A DNA stretch of 37,446 nt. Source: Knufia peltigerae. Its lineage: Eukaryota > Ascomycota > Eurotiomycetes > Chaetothyriales > Trichomeriaceae. Location: positions 1 to 37,446 of the forward strand of contig JAPDRN010000209.1 of the NCBI GenBank assembly GCA_030247855.1, in the 5' to 3' direction. The notes below the pieces were generated by a model. The model ran no database searches. It worked only from the letters and a program-made list of their open reading frames with translations, and had not been told where the DNA came from. Shown here in pieces: positions 1 to 9,922 of the stretch (its first letter is position 1; every line of letters starts with the position of its first letter). Position numbers and translations under genes: made by a program.

Positions 1-456
1 AACCGCCAGATAAAACACCCATGGCGACACGATTGACATTTCTACTTGATGTCAGGGTGCCTTGCCTATCAAAGATTTCCTGGGGAATCTCATTAGCTGT
101 CTTTGCAGCCGGCCTTGGGACCAGACATTGCTCACTTTGACGGCTTCAGGAGAGCTGAGGACTACCCAGCGCTGGGTTCCCATCTGGATCTGGTAGATCT
201 CACCCAACTCCTCAGCCCATTTTACCAGTTGTGACTCGCTCGGGTTGCTCGTCACTTGACCATTGTAGATATGAGAATGACCGCTGAAGAGTCTCGCTCC
301 AGGTGGAGAAGGCGGCGGCCGCAAGCCTTTGGGTATCCTCGACCTTTCTCCTGCAAAGACATGGTAGAGAACGGCAACAACTCCGAGAGAAAACACGAGA
401 CTTGAAGCGTAAAACAATGTATGGATGTTATCAGTGGTAGTCCACGTGGAAGCCAT
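1..456 (-). CDS. Cytochrome P450, 5' part only (gene runs off the left edge)
   Basis: This is the start of a membrane-anchored P450 mono-oxygenase. Exon 1 is 136..456 (107 aa): a hydrophobic anchor at about residues 14-35, a basic stop and the proline-rich hinge RPPPSPPGAR, then KWAEELGEIYQIQMGTQRWV and SSPEAVK, typical of the first beta-sheet of microsomal P450s. The frame seems to run on briefly, but GTGAGC at 135 and CCCCAG ending at 80 define a 56-nt intron. Splicing joins SSPEAVK to EIFDRQGTLTSSR in phase 0, which is how fungal P450s continue. Exon 2 is 1..79 and leaves the window, so the I-helix and haem-Cys motif cannot be seen and the substrate cannot be guessed. The gene is divergent from the MFS gene at 1149. 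Part of exon 1 is duplicated, inverted, at 12175..12327. Confidence 0.85.
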
Positions 457-1148
457 GGTGCAAGGAACAGCAAGCAGCTGTACTATCAGGCAAATTCGGT
501 GCCTTGCTCACTCGTGAGGTATTGAGGTACAGTCGGAAGGTCGACAATGATCCCCAATGACACTTACACATTGAGGAGTCGCGAGATCTGAAGCGGCCCA
601 CGACCTCGGATCTCCAAAGTCCCAAGCCTCCACTCCAGACTACTCGGTTTGGCGTTTGGAGGTAGTTGACGTTGCTTGTGTTACTGTGAGGTCGAAAACA
701 GTAGCCTGACCCCACATTATACAGAACGGCCAGTTTGTAAGCACAGAGCAAGTGAGGACGGCACGAGTAGTGGGGCTGGCGTTATTTGAGGAGAGGGATG
801 AATAGTAATGTTCACCAGTTGTCCTTCTCGAGAGTCTTTGTCGTATATCTCCACGCCATTAGCGAGATGGATCGGGGTAAGAGTCTGGGGAAAGTAGAGG
901 GGAGCCTCAACGTAGGCCTCCTTCAATCCGTCCTTTGTAAGCTCTACCCCGAATTCCCACATCGACCCTTCTCCTTCACTCGACTACTAATATGGTTTGA
1001 TGGGCGGCGGATTGTCATTTAAGCATTCGCCCAAGAAGACTTTAAGACTTTCCAAGACTCGTCAGTAACCTTAGATACCTTAGGCAGGTAATTGGCGAAG
1101 GCCGAATCCATTTTCATCCCACACGAGTCCCAAGCCACCGGAAGAGTA
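457..1148. other. Spacer between P450 and MFS genes, with one coding-like fragment
   Basis: This is the shared upstream region of the divergent P450 and MFS genes. On the minus strand, 717..962 is open for 81 codons from ATG. Its first half (for example VEAPLYFPQTLTPIHLANG) looks protein-like, while the tail does not. I cannot assign it to a family. It may be one exon of a small gene or a relic. No RNA gene or transposon end was recognised. Confidence 0.3.
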
Positions 1149-2807
1149 ATGGGTTTTGGCGTCTTGGAACCTTCCTCTACGGAGGTGGTGCAGGGCAGCA
1201 TTCACCTCTTCGATGACCCGAACGCCTCTGCCGAAAACACCACTCACCTCAAACACAGCAAGGACGGCAAGATCGTTCTAGCTCCTCAGCCATCGGACTC
1301 GCCCAATGACATCCTGAACCTACCCCTGTGGCGACGCGATTTGATGTACTGGGTCATCATCATCGGCACCGTCTTCTCTGGCATTCACGGACCCATACTC
1401 ACTCCCATCACTCTCGAACTTGCAGCCAAATGGGACAAGACCGTCAACGACATCGCCCAGCTGTCGTCGTACCTCCTGCTCGTCATAGGCGCCTGTATCA
1501 TCTTTTATGGACCGCTGGCCATCAAATATGGCAAACGCATCATATACATATTTGGGACCATCACGCTCGTCGCGGCAGACATTTGGGCCGCCCGCGCAAC
1601 GACGTACAACAGCATGATGGGTGCGCGGTGCCTGTCTGGCATCGGCCAAGGAGCGTACGAAGCCTTGTCCCTGGCCATGATCCCTGATCTCTTCTTCGTA
1701 CACGAACGCGGCAGCCGAGTGACGCTGTTCCTCTTGTGCTTGCAGACTGGCGTGTTCTTGGGGGTACCCATCGGAACACAGATCGTCCTGCATTCGGGCA
1801 TAGAGTGGTGCTTCGGAGGCCTCGCGATCGGGGAGGCAATCATCCTGGTCGCACTGATTTTCTTCGTGCGCGAGCCTGGATTTGGACGGCATCACATTGA
1901 CCCCCTGGCGCACGTGGCTGAAGATGCAATTCTGGACAAGGTGCATGAGGTAGAGTACACCCATGAAGAAGAGAAGGTCAGCAGCAGCCCTGAGGAGCAA
2001 CAGCAGCGGCCAGCGGAGGCACAGCTGACACGAGGAGGACCGGGTGCCGACGAGGCTCCCAAGACGTACATGCAATGGGTGAATCCGTGGCAAGGGGTCA
2101 TCGGACACGAAAACATTCTCAAGTCGACCATCCGCACCTTCGCCTTGTCCTTGCATCCGACGATCCTGTGGGCGTCGATCGCAGCTCTGCCCATGGCCTG
2201 GTCGGTCGGCATCTCCTTCACGTTGGCCCTGGAGTTGTCACCACCGCCGTACAACTTCAGTCCGACCGGCCTTGCGAACCTGTACATCGCCGCCTGGATT
2301 GGCATCACCATCGCCGTGTGTATCGGCATTGCCACCATCGATCCAATCTCCAAATTCATGGCGAGACGCAACCGAAACATCTTCGAACCCGAGTTCCGAC
2401 TGGTCATGCTCTTCCCCGCCCTCATCATCGCCGGGGTCGGCTTCATCGGCTGGGGTTGGGCGTACACGACGCACGTCCACTGGATCGGCCTGGCGATCTT
2501 GTTGCTTCTCGCCAATTGTGGTGCCGTGCTCGGGAACGCCGCCATCATCGGATACGTGGTCGACGCCCACCGCAGCTGGGCAAACGAGTCGCAGGTCGTC
2601 TTGTTCGCCTGGAAGAATTTCTACCCATTCACCATGGGTTATTGGTTCGTCCCCTGGTTCATCAAGGACGGCCCCAAAAAGACGTGGGCTGCTGTCGGGG
2701 GCATCATTGTCGGCTTGTACTCGCTCGGACTCATCTTTTATGTTTTTGGTAAACGGATGAGGGCTTTTTGGCAAAAGAGATCATTCTTGGGTTTCGCCGC
2801 GAACTAA
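1149..2807 (+). CDS. MFS transporter, DHA1-type (drug:H+ antiporter-like)
   Basis: This is an intronless 552-aa major facilitator superfamily transporter of the plasma membrane. The open frame extends upstream to 1092, but only through a TTG; the first ATG is 1149, so I start there. A hydrophilic N-terminus of about 60 residues leads to LPLWRRDLMYWVIIIGTVFS and the first membrane helix. About 12 helices follow in two halves, separated by a charged loop near residues 250-310 (EEEKVSSSPEEQQQRPAEAQ). The GPLAIKYGKR loop corresponds to MFS motif A between helices 2 and 3, and ARCLSGIGQGAYEAL matches helix 4. The pattern fits fungal DHA1 proteins that follow an SPNDPLNWP-like entry; here it is SPNDILNLP. 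The substrate is unknown. Its neighbours are a P450 and a dioxygenase, so export of a modified small molecule is possible. Confidence 0.9.
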   Translation: MGFGVLEPSSTEVVQGSIHLFDDPNASAENTTHLKHSKDGKIVLAPQPSDSPNDILNLPLWRRDLMYWVIIIGTVFSGIHGPILTPITLELAAKWDKTVNDIAQLSSYLLLVIGACIIFYGPLAIKYGKRIIYIFGTITLVAADIWAARATTYNSMMGARCLSGIGQGAYEALSLAMIPDLFFVHERGSRVTLFLLCLQTGVFLGVPIGTQIVLHSGIEWCFGGLAIGEAIILVALIFFVREPGFGRHHIDPLAHVAEDAILDKVHEVEYTHEEEKVSSSPEEQQQRPAEAQLTRGGPGADEAPKTYMQWVNPWQGVIGHENILKSTIRTFALSLHPTILWASIAALPMAWSVGISFTLALELSPPPYNFSPTGLANLYIAAWIGITIAVCIGIATIDPISKFMARRNRNIFEPEFRLVMLFPALIIAGVGFIGWGWAYTTHVHWIGLAILLLLANCGAVLGNAAIIGYVVDAHRSWANESQVVLFAWKNFYPFTMGYWFVPWFIKDGPKKTWAAVGGIIVGLYSLGLIFYVFGKRMRAFWQKRSFLGFAAN

Positions 2808-3478
2808 AGTCCGAGGTCGTGTGTGACATGTGTGTTGGTAGTACTCGAAAAGGGCAAGGACTGTAACAAATCAGGATGAGAAAACCAGTTCCGAGGCCAC
2901 TTGCTCGGTCAGGAGGGACTTGGACCATGTGACAAATAAGAATGTTTCCAAAAGGAGCACACGTGGAAATTATAGCCTTGTATCGTATTCAAAGCTGTAT
3001 CAGTGATGATGAGCCCGTGCCACGGTTGAATACGAGTACAAGGCTAGAATCAGATAGGGGGCACGAAGCGTGGAGCACACCCATTGCTCATTGTCCGTGG
3101 CACTTTATCTCACCACGGTTATCAACTTGTCTTGGAAATAGCCCTACAGAATCGTCCAGTCAGGTTGGCCTTCCGGCTACATACCTAGGTACGGAACCGT
3201 AACATTGGGACGTTGGCTTGGACGTGGGGTTACTTCCAAAGACAACATGATAAGGGGGGGGGAAGAATAACCCGGGGAATTGTAGCTGATGTGACCTTCC
3301 CTTTTAGATGTGGCCCATCACCCTACAAACATACACGTTGTGATTAATTATGTTTGTAGCATTTCAATTACGATCTTGCATGCTATGAGTGAATATTTGG
3401 ACTAATCCAACCAAACCCAATCCCGTCCGTAACGCAAAATTCGGGTCTGATACTTTTGAAATGTCGTTAACCTCAAGT
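2808..3478. other. Convergent spacer, no gene seen
   Basis: This lies between the 3' ends of the MFS gene and the dioxygenase gene. Short open frames here have no recognisable domain. It carries a run of nine G at 3254..3262 and an ACCTAGGT palindrome near 3183. Nothing else is supported. Confidence 0.5.
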
Positions 3479-4363
3479 TCATCCTTGTAGTGAATATCCC
3501 ACATCCCCCGACTTGTTTGCCAAATCAATCAACCGCCGACGCATTCCTTCAGCACGACCACGTTTCGAGTTCGGCACCTTTGAGAAGTCGCACTGATCGA
3601 TCCAGTCTCGCAGTCCGTGCTGGAGGACGTTCCTCGCACGAAGACTTCCACCCTTGACATGACCGACACTTCCGTGCAACGTCATACGCTCCTTGTCACC
3701 GTCGTACGCGCCGCGATGGAGGATGTTGTTGTTGTAAAAGACAACGTCTCCGGGGCTCATCTGCACACGCAGTTCGCCCGGGAGACCTTTCTCGTAAGGG
3801 TCGGCGGCACGTTCGGTCTCCGTACGAGCACGTCTGTGAGAACCGGGGACGACGATGAGGCTGTTGTCGTCGTAAAGAGCGAGGTTCCACTGCGTGTGCC
3901 ATGCCGGTTTGGCAAGTCTCGCGAGCTCCTCTTCGGGGGTGGCCTTGTCTGAAATGTCGTCGCGGTGCCAGCGGAGCTCAAAGTCGTGGTCGGGTCGGAC
4001 GAGCAGGTTGAACAGCTCCATCACGAGATCGTCGTCTCCGCACTGCAATAGGTCCTTGGTCGGGTTGATGAGGGCGTCGGAGAAGTAAGTGGCCGTGAAC
4101 AATTCGTGCTCGAGCATCGCCGGATGCATGAGGCCTTGCACGCCCCAGATACCTGCCTCGGCGGGGTTCTGGCCTTCTTCGACGTTCCACGGTGGGAATT
4201 GTTTGGGGAGCGTTCGTACATTCGGCCACTGACCTTGTCGAGCGAGGGTGGTCACCCGGTGGCAGGCGTTGCGCAGTTTCTCAATCTCTTCAGGTGTCAA
4301 GGTTGATCTGATGACTACGAAACCATCACGCTCCAAGGCTTCAACACGGGGAGATTTTGCCAT
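3479..4363 (-). CDS. Phytanoyl-CoA dioxygenase (PhyH) family protein
   Basis: This is a predicted Fe(II)/2-oxoglutarate-dependent oxygenase of 294 aa, single exon. Upstream codons are open only to a TTG at 4408; the first ATG in frame is at 4363 (MAKSPRVEALERDGFVVIRS). The start VEALERDGFVVIRSTLTPEEIEKLR is the usual PhyH opening. The iron ligands are visible: His133 and Asp135 in RWHRDD, distal His216 in NILHRGAYDG, and Arg226 in KERMTLHGSVGH, which would bind the 2-oxoglutarate carboxylate. There is no peroxisomal PTS1 at the C-terminus (YSLQG) and no obvious signal peptide, so it is probably cytosolic. Fungal PhyH proteins act on many substrates, including secondary metabolites, so phytanoyl-CoA should not be assumed. 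It is convergent with the MFS gene and sits in the same accessory stretch as the P450. Confidence 0.9.
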   Translation of the reverse strand: MAKSPRVEALERDGFVVIRSTLTPEEIEKLRNACHRVTTLARQGQWPNVRTLPKQFPPWNVEEGQNPAEAGIWGVQGLMHPAMLEHELFTATYFSDALINPTKDLLQCGDDDLVMELFNLLVRPDHDFELRWHRDDISDKATPEEELARLAKPAWHTQWNLALYDDNSLIVVPGSHRRARTETERAADPYEKGLPGELRVQMSPGDVVFYNNNILHRGAYDGDKERMTLHGSVGHVKGGSLRARNVLQHGLRDWIDQCDFSKVPNSKRGRAEGMRRRLIDLANKSGDVGYSLQG

Positions 4364-5086
4364 TTCACAGTGACCAAAGATTTTGATGCGGTTCGGGCGT
4401 GATAACAAGATAAACGTTGAAGATATATCTTGACGTGGAAGTGTTCCTGAATAAAAGTCACCTCTTACAAAAAGTATTCAGCTTCTCATGTTGCATATGT
4501 TGGAGGTATCAATGTGACATTGATGCTCGACGGAAAAGCGCGTTGCCAGATTACGCCTGATGTAACGTCGCAGTTGTAGATCTCAACCGCCAATCAATGA
4601 CCTTTGAAGGTCCAACGAGAACTGTTACGTCTCCATTGTTGGGTTTACCATTCTCATAAATGATATCCTTAGGCATTGATGCTAGACTTGTTACAGTCGG
4701 AAACCACACCCAAAGCTTATATGTTCATGATCGTGAACGTAATGGGTGATCAAGGAATTGATGCCATATATGTACATGTAATGGAACAATGGATGATGAT
4801 CACTTGGAGATAACGATGCAGCAGTGTCCGGGCTGATATCGTTGATATCATGCGCCTCGTTCGAACCAAGCCGTCAAAAGGAGAAGGCAACAGCTCACCG
4901 ATGTTTCTGTCTTTGGCTCGAATGAGACCTGATAATGCTTGTGAACCCAGCCCAGTATGGTTGAGACAAGTTTGCCTCTACTGATTGTTGGGCCATGACC
5001 ATTGTTGTTTCCAGTTGCTATCTACGCAACAAAGATTAAGGTCCGGAGTCGACCGAAGTGCTTGAAGCCTCTCCTCCACTTCTGTA
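4364..5086. other. Intergenic region, no gene seen
   Basis: This is the upstream region of the dioxygenase gene and the downstream region of GNA1. It is relatively AT-rich, with small imperfect palindromes such as GTTCA-TGATCG-TGAAC near 4724. No coding, tRNA or repeat feature is supported. Confidence 0.5.
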
Positions 5087-5705
5087 TCAGCCTCGATGAT
5101 AGGAATCCTTGGACTCTTCGAAGTAATGCGACATCTCTGTGCCCGAGTTGTGGTAATTGCACTTGACGTAGAAAGGTTCTTTCTCAGGACTGCAATCCAG
5201 GATGGTCTTGTAGCAGCCAACATTCTTGGCGACGGAGTCGAGAGATGCCAGCAGTTTCTGGCCCAAGTGTTTCCCTTGATGCTCCTTGGCTATCGAGATC
5301 TCCTCAATATGGCCGCACATGCCACGATTGTGAATACTGCGCGTGTATCTTGTTAGATGATGGCAGGGGCCTACGTCTCGGGCCCCGAATCGGAAAGGCA
5401 GGCTTATCGTCCCAGACTTACAATTTCTTCTCGACAATCAGACTCCCTGTGCCGACAATACGGCCTTCATACTCGATGACAATAAGATAGTAAGTACCTT
5501 TCCCTTGCGTGTTCATCTCATCGTATCGCTCATAGAATTCATCCTCCGTAAGATCACCAACCCACGTTAAAACACGTAAACAGTCCAAGAAGCCCTTGGC
5601 AAAGTCGGTCCTCTCCAGCGACCGGGCAACATAGCCTTCTGGAAAGGATGTCTTGATATCGTCTGAAATTAACGTGCTGGAAAAGAGACCCTTTGAAGCA
5701 GCCAT
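5087..5705 (-). CDS. GNA1: Glucosamine-6-phosphate N-acetyltransferase (GNAT family)
   Basis: This enzyme acetylates glucosamine-6-phosphate with acetyl-CoA, a step towards UDP-GlcNAc for chitin, N-glycans and GPI anchors; it is cytosolic. There are two exons: 5422..5705 and 5087..5336, with an 85-nt intron 5337..5421 (GTAAGT...GCGCAG). Splicing restores the frame as VEKK-FIHNRGMCGHIEEI and gives 177 aa, normal for the family. The N-terminus carries LFSSTLISDDIKTSFPEGYVARSL-type GNA1 sequence. GMCGHIEEI followed by AKEHQGKHLGQKLL is the acetyl-CoA pyrophosphate-binding segment (Q-x-x-G-x-x-G/A type). CYKTILDCSPEKEPFYVKCNY is the C-terminal substrate and CoA region typical of Gna1. It is divergent from COG8 across 270 bp. 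Confidence 0.93.
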
Positions 5706-5975
5706 GTTGTCCTCTTCTCATCATGTACCTTAAGGAGGGAGCAAGTTGATCGGGATGCGAGATGAGTGCCGGACGGCTTAAGCGGTCAAGGTGTATAAAA
5801 ATTGGTAGGTTTGCCGGACGGAACGGCGCTATATTTCCCCGATCCCAGTCAAAACGTCCAGATTTCATGATCGTTTTACTCTGCACAGACAACATGATAT
5901 ATTCGACTATGAGATAAATGTTTCGGGCTGAACGTGTCCTCAGTTGTGGATTTCTTGTACAGAACGTCTCTCGAG

Positions 5976-7847
5976 ATGGCAGACCCTTTGTATGAGCTGT
6001 TGAGGCCTCATATTCCCACAACCTCTCCCACCGCAACAAATTCACCAACCTCCAACCCAGAGATATCGAGATACTTGTCGCGTCTGGTGTCTTTACGGTT
6101 GAATGACTTGACCACGACCGAGCCTCAGTCCCTGGCTCAGTCGGCTCAGTCGAACCTCGTTTCCATCCAGGCGCTTAGTTCACGCTCACACCGCACCACA
6201 ACCACCTCATCAGACCAGCTGTCCACACTCCGCACATCACTACCGACATTGACCTCGTCGGTCGACGCCCTCAAAGGCGAAATTCCAGAACTCGACTCGA
6301 GCGCGGTCAAGTTCGCTACATTGTACACCCGGTCCAAGGACGAGACAGCGGGTGTCAACAATGCCCTCCTCACTCGTCGACGGGAATCGGCCCTGCTGGC
6401 ACGCCAAGCCGACAAGGCCCAAGACATTCTCGAATTGCCCTCTTTACTGTCGGCAGCGATCGCATCGGCGAGCGGCAACGCCAACGCCACATCCACCTCC
6501 GGTGGTGGTGGTGGTGGTGGTGCAAATTACACCCAGGCACTCGACCTCTTCGCCCACATCAAGCGTCTCCAGATCCTTTACCCAGAATCAGAACTCGTCA
6601 AGGGGGTGGTCGCCGACGCCCAAGTCGCCATGAAGGACATGACGAGTAACCTCATCGCCAGTCTCCGGACACAAAACATCCGCCTCGCCGCCGCGATCCG
6701 CATGATAGGTTGGCTACGCCGCGTTGCCCCGGAACTCAACACGTCTAACCTCCAAAGAACACATCCCTCCTCCTCCTCCTCCTTCTCCTCCAGGGGGCCA
6801 GGCACGACACAGTTCAGCAGCAGCATGTCCTCGTCGCATCAACCTCAATCGACCAACACCGCCACATCCCAAGACGAAGGTCACTTTGGTGCGCTGTTCC
6901 TCTGCGCCCGACTCGCCACCTTTCTCGGCATGACTGAAGCTCTCGCCCCGCTTCGCGAACTCGCCGACCAAGAAACACGAGCGAGAAAGCTCGCAAACAC
7001 ATCCACCTCCGCGTCCGCGACGACAAGGGCGGCCGCATCACGTCCCGACCTTACGACGCGTAAATCGTCCAATTCTGGTGGCGGCTCATACAACCCTCTC
7101 GCCGGCCAACAGACCGAGCGTTATCTCAAGCGATACATTGAGATATTCCGTGAACAGTCCTTCGCCACGATGAGTATGTATCGCAACGTCTTTCCAGAAG
7201 ATGAAGGCGGTGTTGGTGGTGGTGGTGGTGATGAAAACACCAAGATCCCTTCCCCAACCGACAAGGACTCGAGATCTTTGTCACTCTCACTCCCTCCGGC
7301 ATTACAGTCTTTCCCTCTACACCTGGTGGAAATATTCATGTCAACATTAAAAGAATACCTTCCCAACATTACGGACCCTGCCGTGAGGGAATCTTTGCTC
7401 ATGCAGGTTCTCTACGCCGCCAACAGCCTTGGTAGATTAGGTGCGGATTTTAGTCTTATGATTGCCACGCTTTATGAGGATGAGGATGAATATGATGAGG
7501 AGGAAGACGAAGACGAAGAGGTCGAGCATAAGCAGGAGGAGAATGTCAACGTTTCACCTGTGACCGGAGACGAAGAAGAAGATAAAGAGAGATCCGACCT
7601 TCCACATGACAGCAAAACAAAAGACGATGATCCCCAACACGAAGAAGAAGAGAGTGACGAGAATCCAAATCAGACAGACACAAAAGAAGAAGGGAAGTCG
7701 TCCGTTCCACCACCGCCACCGGAACCAGAATGGATCGCCGTGATCAAGAAACACCGGGTCCAAGCGGCTAGATTGGAAGCTCTCGCCGCGGGCCAAGATC
7801 GGGTCGTGGTGCAAAGGCGAGAGTCGAGCGATGTCGCGGTTCGATGA
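5976..7847 (+). CDS. COG8: Conserved oligomeric Golgi complex subunit 8 (Dor1 family)
   Basis: This is a subunit of the COG tethering complex used in retrograde vesicle traffic at the Golgi. It is a single exon of 623 aa; a GTG at 5934 lies in frame upstream, but the ATG at 5976 (MADPLYELLRPH) is the natural start. The N-terminal 200 residues have the Dor1 helical pattern, including RYLSRLVSLRLNDLTT and QADKAQDILELPSLL. The family core appears again at ERYLKRYIEIFREQSFATMS, then LPNITDPAVRESLLMQVLYA and NSLGRLGADFSLMIATLY. Three low-complexity insertions stand out: a Gly run from GGT repeats near residue 178, a Ser run from TCC repeats near 265-275, and a long Glu/Asp tail after about residue 505. 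These are likely disordered linkers. It shares its promoter region with GNA1. Confidence 0.92.
   Translation: MADPLYELLRPHIPTTSPTATNSPTSNPEISRYLSRLVSLRLNDLTTTEPQSLAQSAQSNLVSIQALSSRSHRTTTTSSDQLSTLRTSLPTLTSSVDALKGEIPELDSSAVKFATLYTRSKDETAGVNNALLTRRRESALLARQADKAQDILELPSLLSAAIASASGNANATSTSGGGGGGGANYTQALDLFAHIKRLQILYPESELVKGVVADAQVAMKDMTSNLIASLRTQNIRLAAAIRMIGWLRRVAPELNTSNLQRTHPSSSSSFSSRGPGTTQFSSSMSSSHQPQSTNTATSQDEGHFGALFLCARLATFLGMTEALAPLRELADQETRARKLANTSTSASATTRAAASRPDLTTRKSSNSGGGSYNPLAGQQTERYLKRYIEIFREQSFATMSMYRNVFPEDEGGVGGGGGDENTKIPSPTDKDSRSLSLSLPPALQSFPLHLVEIFMSTLKEYLPNITDPAVRESLLMQVLYAANSLGRLGADFSLMIATLYEDEDEYDEEEDEDEEVEHKQEENVNVSPVTGDEEEDKERSDLPHDSKTKDDDPQHEEEESDENPNQTDTKEEGKSSVPPPPPEPEWIAVIKKHRVQAARLEALAAGQDRVVVQRRESSDVAVR
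6501..6522 (+). repeat. GGT trinucleotide repeat inside COG8
   Basis: Seven GGT units encode a poly-glycine stretch. A second, shorter GGT tract (7209..7230) and a TCC tract (6767..6792) lie in the same gene. All keep the frame and are candidates for length polymorphism. Confidence 0.9.
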
Positions 7848-8381
7848 CACACAACAGACCGCGAAGACGACAACTGAAAGGACGAGGGTTTTTCTTTTTC
7901 CAATAACGGAAATACTTCAAGATATCTATCTACCTACCTTAGAGTACCCTCAAATATATGCCTAGGTACATGTGTCAAGATTGAATGAGAAATAGAAAGT
8001 GTAGAGGCATCTCTCAGATCTCGTGTAGATGATCAGTCAAAAATACTGTACTCGTACGGAGTACCATTATTTGGATTATACCTCTTCGTATCTCCGTCAG
8101 CAATGGGTATTCTTGCTGAGACCGATAGAGTATGCTGGGAGGGTCATGCCTGTTTACAGTGTCATTATACCTCAGCAAACAAAAATAAACCTGCTCCATT
8201 AGCCACGCCATGTGAACCCATACTATCAACACGCTTTGAATGAACACTGCACCAACAGAAAAGTAAGATCTTTGCTTCGTTCCTCCAACACGTTCTTCCT
8301 CGCAGGAGTACGGACAACCATGTGTCACTAACCATATGACATGCATGGGATGGTGTGGCGGAAACCTGGCCCTCTACTCGA
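7848..8381. other. Convergent spacer between COG8 and the b561 gene
   Basis: This is the 3' flank of both genes. It contains tandem ATCTATCTACCTACCTTA-like sequence near 7922-7940 and a CCTAGGTAC motif near 7962. No gene is supported. Confidence 0.5.
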
Positions 8382-9417
8382 CTACAATCCAAATTTATGC
8401 TTCTTGATGCGCGGGAGAACACCAGCCAAGACCAGGATACTCGCGACGATGACGGCCCACAACTTGATATGGAGAGCGTTCTTGTTGAAAGCGGTCTGCG
8501 TGGCAGCAGCGATGACGGCCAACATGTAGACTTGCAAGATATATCCTGCTATTCTGTATGCGTTCCGTGGTTGTCAGCATTTCTCTCAGATGTCGACAAG
8601 ATTTGCCCCCAAACGGCTGGCGAGCAAGGTCATTCTTTCTTACCTGTGGTACTTGTACATTGCCTTTGCATTGTCGACTCCACCAAAGAGCTGGGGAGTA
8701 TAAAATTGCGCAAACCCAAAAAGCCATTGGATGAAGATGTAAATGTAAGCGACCAGGCCCATCTTGCCGTGGATACTGGTGAATCTGGTCTCTGGGTGCG
8801 AGGCCTTGTTCATTTCGATAATCACCAATCCAGCGATCAAACCTGTTGTTGTTGTCGACTCATGTATCAGCAACACAACACGCACGCCCGCGAGATATCC
8901 CCTTGACCTCTTTTGCTGGCGAGTACGCCCAACGTTGAAGAAAAAATAAACGTACCTGCTACACCCAACGTGTTGAATACAGAATGTGCATATGATCCAC
9001 GTATCTTGTCTTTCTGTGACGCGGTCGGCTGAAGCACGAGTGTGCCCTGGACGAAGAGGAGGGTGGCCGCCGAGTTCAGCAGAGGATGGTAGGAGAAGAA
9101 GATGAAGTCGTTTTGGAAGATGGCGGCCCACACGAGGGCGGCGAGAATCCATATGCCTGCTTGAGCGAGGATTGCTGTAACACCACACACATGCCAAAAC
9201 GTCAGTCTGTGTTTGTTCATTGCGTTCGTCGGTGCTACCGAGAATAGGTGTGCTTGTAATAATCCCCAGGGTGTCGTCTACGCTTACCGGTGCCCGTGAC
9301 CAGATTGAACTGTAGCCCTTGTCCTGGCCTTTGCGTGACATCACCTGGACGTCCGAGGAGAGGTTCCTCCTCTTGTAACGCAGGGTTCTGCTCTGGAACT
9401 CCGGTTGCCGAAGCCAT
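8382..9417 (-). CDS. Cytochrome b561-domain membrane protein
   Basis: This is a predicted haem-b transmembrane electron carrier of 239 aa in four exons: 9288..9417, 8956..9174, 8644..8842 and 8382..8553. Introns are 113, 113 and 90 nt, all GTA...CAG, and the joined frame is fully open. A soluble 40-residue N-terminus precedes about six membrane helices. Four histidines sit where b561 haem ligands are expected: His73 (FFSYHPLLN), His107 (SYAHSVFNTLG), His141 (TSIHGKMGL) and His182 (MYKYHRIAGY). The protein ends with a basic tail (PRIKKHKFGL). Family members typically carry transmembrane electrons, for example ascorbate-linked ferric or quinone reduction; the partner here is unknown. No DOMON or reductase domain is fused. 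The CT-rich tract on its coding strand at 9528..9563 lies just upstream, as in many fungal promoters. Confidence 0.88.
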
Positions 9418-9922
9418 TTTGTGTTTGATTCCTGTGGTCGTTTTAACAGAGAAGAGTACAAGTACGGGAACGAAGTCCTCGGAGGAGTGAAAGAGGCGAG
9501 GAGAGGTGGGAGGCCGAAGAGGGTGAGAGAAGAGGAGGAGGAGGAGGAGGACGAGGGAGAAGGAACAAGTCGGTATATTATCAGATTATCGTGATCATCG
9601 TTTTGGGCCCTTGCAAATCGTCGACATCAATTGCTCGAGACTGCGGAGATGATGCCGCTAGACATGCATGTTGGAGGTCTTCATGGTACTCGTACTGTTT
9701 ATTAGCTGACCAACATCTGCCGGGGATTGGTTAAAGAAGGCGGCAAGGGAGAAGCTCATGACGCCATCTACGCGCTTTCTTTTATCACCGCTTGAGGCCG
9801 ATGAGATGCTGACGAATACATATCAATCAATCCACTAATTATCGGGGGGTTCAGTATATCAACGTGATTTCTACTGTATAATTTTGGGTAGTCAAAATGT
9901 CACCATTAGGCTTCATGCCATA
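9418..9922. other. Spacer with purine-rich microsatellite, no gene seen
   Basis: This is the upstream region of the b561 gene and the 3' flank of the next MFS gene. It contains a GAG-rich tract at about 9528..9563, which reads as a pyrimidine tract on the strand of the b561 gene. No coding sequence was recognised. Confidence 0.5.
9528..9563 (-). repeat. GAG/CTC microsatellite upstream of the b561 gene
   Basis: About seven GAG units are flanked by further purines, 110-145 bp before the start codon on the opposite strand. On the gene's strand it is a CT-rich tract, a common feature of filamentous-fungal promoters. A regulatory role is inferred only. Confidence 0.7.

Noticed and set aside
52..135. 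P450 read as a 134-aa truncated protein ending in this stretch
   Set aside because: A 56-nt intron (80..135) removes the apparent end and continues into the expected P450 sequence EIFDRQGTLTSSR, so the gene is intact at this point.
1328..2774. Long overlapping open frames on both strands within the first MFS gene, including 225 codons plus-strand and 278 codons minus-strand
   Set aside because: Composition is Arg/His/Pro-rich with no domains; they are by-products of GC-rich codon use in the transporter.
4840..4880. GTTCGAACC resembling a tRNA B box
   Set aside because: No A box or acceptor stem at the right distance, and no cloverleaf could be drawn.
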